Source of the DNA: Hysterium pulicare CBS 123377 | Taxonomy: Eukaryota; Ascomycota; Dothideomycetes; Hysteriales; Hysteriaceae | NCBI GenBank assembly: GCA_000467715.1 | Contig: AJFK01000294.1 | Span: 1 to 64,000 of the forward strand | Direction of reading: 5' to 3' | Length of the DNA stretch: 64,000 nucleotides | Shown here: one piece after another, positions 60,675 through 64,000 of the stretch | Position numbering within the stretch: position 1 is the stretch's first letter | Layout of the letters: every line of letters starts with the position of its first letter | The notes under the pieces: generated by a model | What the model was told of the DNA's origin: nothing | What the model saw: only the letters and a program-made list of their open reading frames with translations | The model's database searches: none | Translations under genes and position numbers: made by a program

Positions 60675-61722
60675 GTTGACAAAGATTGATTAGTGATTCA
60701 AAATGGGGTTGCAGCTTGGGAGGCAGTGTGAAGGCCTGGGAATAGCCCCATTATACACCAAGGAGAGAATGAGATTTCCTGTTCGAAAGAGTTGTTACCA
60801 GCGAAGGATCTCACAAACTTCTGAAAGTACCAAATGTTCCCTCGCAAAGCAACGCTGTGTCAAGGAGTAAAAGGACACGGCGAAGAAATAATATAATTCA
60901 GAAATGGAAAATACGTTAGGATAGACAGTTAGTGATGTTACTAGCAATATATTTAGATATTACTACCAATAATCCAACGTAACTTTCTCCTTCTCTTCCT
61001 CTCTTGGGTTGAAATGTGAGGTTGCGTTCACTAGTGATCTCTATGTTGTGATGACGACGAATCTAAACAGTTACGGAATGAAGTATGATCGGGTTGCATG
61101 CTGTGTAGTAACTATTACATGTATAACAAATGCAACTGTAAGTAATATGCGGTGGATATTAAGAAGGATCACAAATTACTGGGGTGGAAGCTTTAGCACC
61201 GCAACCCTTCAGATGTCCAGGTGTTATTGACTAAAGTCTAATAGTCCCAGGGGAACGAGAGAGCTCATGTATTGCTCATCGCGTATGTATGATCCCGTGG
61301 GAGACGAATGGGGAGATTTGAAGCAAATGCCGTGATGTTGAACTGCTCAAGGCCGATGGATGGCGCTCCCATTTGCATACATTCCTTCATAATCTCGGTC
61401 AAGGGGCAACCAATTCACAGGTTTGGGGACAATGAACAGTAGAGCAAAGCGAATACCTGAATGTGTTTCAGTGGAGGCCGAGCTTGGATGGCAGCGAGGC
61501 TTTTGTTCTGTTTCCAACGTCCCCACGATCTAATCTTATCTCAAGATGACATAGATCTAGCTGTGACGAATCCAGTTTAGCGAGGGTTAATCCTTAACTT
61601 CAACGCGAGAACAGTGATCGCTATACCAACGTCAAAACTCGAACACGTCCTTGCATACGCAAATAGTGCTACATAGCTCCGAAGCTTCTGAATAATACTG
61701 AGAACTCCCGGACCTATTGAGC
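60675..61722. other. Intergenic between divergent PAN gene and apm1
   Basis: About 1.05 kb. AT-rich around 60880-61000. A 73-codon plus-strand frame at 61009 has no motif and is not supported. Confidence 0.4.
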
Positions 61723-63470
61723 ATGGCTTCTGCCCTGTTCTTCCTTGACCTGAAGGGCAAGGTGAGCTTCTGGGGCCTTCAATCCTAAAACCACCTGGCT
61801 AACATTCCCTGAAGACCCTTCTGGCGCGCAATTACCGGGGAGATATCCCTATGTCTGCTGTTGAAAACTTCCCTGTACTGCTGAGTGATGCCGAAGAAGA
61901 AAGCTCCGCCGTCCCACCATGCTTTTCGAGCGAAGGCATCAACGTATGTCATTACCTTTCTTTCACCATAGCAATATGCTATGAGAGATTATGATGACAT
62001 TGTATCTATATGCGCTGACTTTCCGACTCAATACAGTACCTCTACATACGCCATAACAACCTCTACCTCCTTGCCCTCACCAAGCGAAACACAAATGCGG
62101 CCGAAATCCTCCTTTTCCTACACAAAGTGGTGGAAGTGTTCACAGAATATTTCAAAGAGTTGGAGGAGGAGAGTATACGGGATAACTTTGTCGTCATTTA
62201 CGAATTACTAGATGAGATGATGGATTTCGGATACCCACAGACGACCGAGACCAAGATATTACAAGAGTAAGAATGCTTCCCCTGCCAAACCCTGCTCTGC
62301 TGGTAGACGATGGAATACTAATAAAGCCGGTAACACAGGTACATTACACAAGAATCCCATAAACTAGAAGTCCAAGCTCGTCCTCCGATTGCCGTCACAA
62401 ACGCTGTCAGCTGGAGAAGCGAAGGTATCCGATACCGCAAGAACGAAGTATTCCTCGACGTCGTCGAATCTCTCAACCTTTTGGTGTCTGCGAATGGCAA
62501 CGTGCTACGGTCTGAAATTCTCGGCGCAATCAAGATGAAGTGCTATCTATCGGGAATGCCAGAATTACGGTTGGGTCTGAATGACAAGGTCATGTTCGAA
62601 ACAACAGGAAGGGCTACAAGAGGGAAGGCAGTCGAGATGGAGGACGTAAAATTCCACCAGTGCGTGCGGTTATCGAGATTCGAGAATGATCGGACAATCA
62701 GCTTTATCCCGCCTGATGGCGAGTTCGAGCTGATGAGCTACCGGTTGAACACTCAAGTGAAGCCTTTAATATGGGTGGAATGTATCGTGGAGAGTCATTC
62801 AGGAAGCAGGATTGAGTACATGCTGAAGGTAAGGCCTTTCCTGTACTCCCAACCCTTCAAGCGATGGATACTAAATCGATGCTATAGGCAAAAGCACAAT
62901 TCAAACGACGGAGTACAGCAAACAACGTCCAGATATCAATACCCGTCCCCGATGACGCCGATACACCCCGCTTCCGAACGAACATTGGTACCGTGCACTA
63001 CGCTCCCGAGACGTCATCGATTGTCTGGAAAATCAAGCAGTTTGGCGGTCAGAAAGAGTTTCTCATGAGAGCAGAGCTCGGATTACCTTCCGTGCGCGGG
63101 GATGATGAAAAAGGCGGTGGCATGATGGGTGGATTCGGTGGTAGTATGGGCGGTGTTGGCGGTGGCAAGGGAAAGAGGCCGATCAGTGTGAAATTTGAGA
63201 TCCCGTACTTCACAACCAGTGGTATTCAAGTACGGTACCTGAAGATCATCGAACCCAAGGTAAGCATGGCCTTTTCTTCTTTTCTTCGTGAGGTTTGCGG
63301 TGTCCTCAAGTTCAATGCTAGAGGGGATGACGGAAATCCTTCTGGCAAGGTGGTAGACCCTCAACGTTCACATGCTGACGATTTCATAGTTGCAATACCC
63401 TTCGCTACCATGGGTACGATACATCACGCAATCAGGTGACATCGCAGTGCGGTTACCGGATGTACAGTAA
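61723..63470 (+). CDS. apm1: AP-1 complex subunit mu
   Basis: Medium chain of the clathrin adaptor AP-1, which selects YxxPhi cargo at the trans-Golgi and endosomes. Six exons: 61723-61761, 61815-61943, 62037-62266, 62339-62828, 62888-63259 and 63390-63470, total 446 aa, standard length. Longin-type N-terminus MASALFFLDLKGKTLLARNY. YLYIRHNNLYLLALTKRN lies near residue 57. The mu-homology domain opens at WRSEGIRYRKNEVFLDV (about 165). FEIPYFTTSGIQVRYLKIIE and the last exon LQYPSLPWVRYITQSGD, ending RLPDVQ, are typical of Apm1. A Gly/Met-rich insert (KGGGMMGGFGGSMGG) at about 365-385 is characteristic of filamentous fungal Apm1. The AP-1 assignment over AP-2 rests on the start and tail sequences. 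Confidence 0.96.
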
Positions 63471-64000
63471 AAGACTTCTTAGACTCGTAATGGAAATGTC
63501 AAATGAGGATACGTAGCGTGGTTTGAAAACCCCCTTCGGTGAGCTTCGTTTGTTAAGCTCCTGCTTTGCATCATCGGCGTAGGGAAGCATGTATTGGCTT
63601 GCTGTTAATGATAAGAATATCAAATCTTCATGTGTTGTTTTGATACAGTGCTTCGCGATATCATTGGCTGATACCTTCCTCTTTCGTGGCTTGGGCAACA
63701 GCGGTAAGACACGTAGATTTTTTCGACAGGTTCAACGACAGGTGCTGAGAGGTACGTCTCCATAGATTCTTCTGGAGCCCCCGACCTGTCGCTGACCGCC
63801 ACAATCAACTCAGCGGACCCGAATGAGGCGGTTCTCAGCAACTTGACAAATCCCGGACTGCAGAAGATGATCATAATGGGCGTGGTACTTCGTTGGACAG
63901 TGGGCTGCGCATCAGCCTCGAAACAACTCTTCTCGCTGTGTGTATACAATAGTCGACCTTACTATTTGAATTATAATATCCATCCCTTAGCGGATGTCGA
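63471..64000. other. 3' flank of apm1, no gene seen
   Basis: 530 bp to the end of the window. Two overlapping minus-strand frames (81 and 109 codons) have no recognisable motif; one could be the end of a gene starting beyond the window, but there is no evidence for it. Confidence 0.35.

Overview
The window looks like nuclear DNA of a filamentous ascomycete (Pezizomycotina; the gene set would fit Leotiomycetes, but I cannot prove the class). The genes are mostly multi-exon with short introns (about 45-80 nt, GT-AG, a few GC-AG). They include typical fungal genes: alpha-1,3-glucan synthase, an ENA-type sodium P-ATPase, lanosterol synthase, and an Apm1 with the glycine-rich insert of filamentous fungi. 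There are no operons, rRNA, tRNA or CRISPR arrays that I can see.

Layout. 0-5 kb: the 3' end of an unknown gene, a decayed short-chain dehydrogenase, a WDR89-like WD40 protein (minus) and SDHC (plus). 5-9.6 kb: a gene-poor stretch with only fragments. 9.6-19 kb: a Rad9/Crb2/53BP1-type checkpoint adaptor, lanosterol synthase (erg7) and a conserved low-complexity protein, all minus. 19-23.5 kb: a gene desert with a degenerate 129-bp tandem repeat. 23.5-31 kb: a DUF1295 steroid-reductase-like membrane protein, an ATP-dependent DNA ligase paralogue, a 312-bp MITE with clear inverted ends, and an acidic protein with three exact 40-residue repeats whose frame is interrupted by one TAG. 31-41 kb: a secreted GH92 mannosidase, a 100-residue two-exon gene and an ENA ATPase whose DKTGT signature reads DKTDT. 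41-47.3 kb: an F-box-like protein, farnesyl diphosphate synthase (erg20) and APC/C subunit Cdc23, the last two divergent. 47.3-51 kb: no gene seen. 51-58.6 kb: alpha-1,3-glucan synthase (2426 aa, seven exons). 59-64 kb: a small protein with a Pbp1-like tail, a secreted PAN/apple protein and the AP-1 mu subunit (apm1).

How they relate. Most genes are independent housekeeping genes: respiration, sterol/isoprenoid synthesis (erg20 and erg7, 27 kb apart and not a cluster), cell cycle and checkpoint, clathrin sorting and cell wall. Exon structures were worked out by hand from splice sites, reading-frame closure and family similarity. The summed lengths close in frame in every gene where I give exons. 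The most unusual items are the TAG-interrupted 40-residue-repeat gene beside a MITE, the DKTDT ATPase, the 129-bp tandem repeat and the DNA ligase paralogue.
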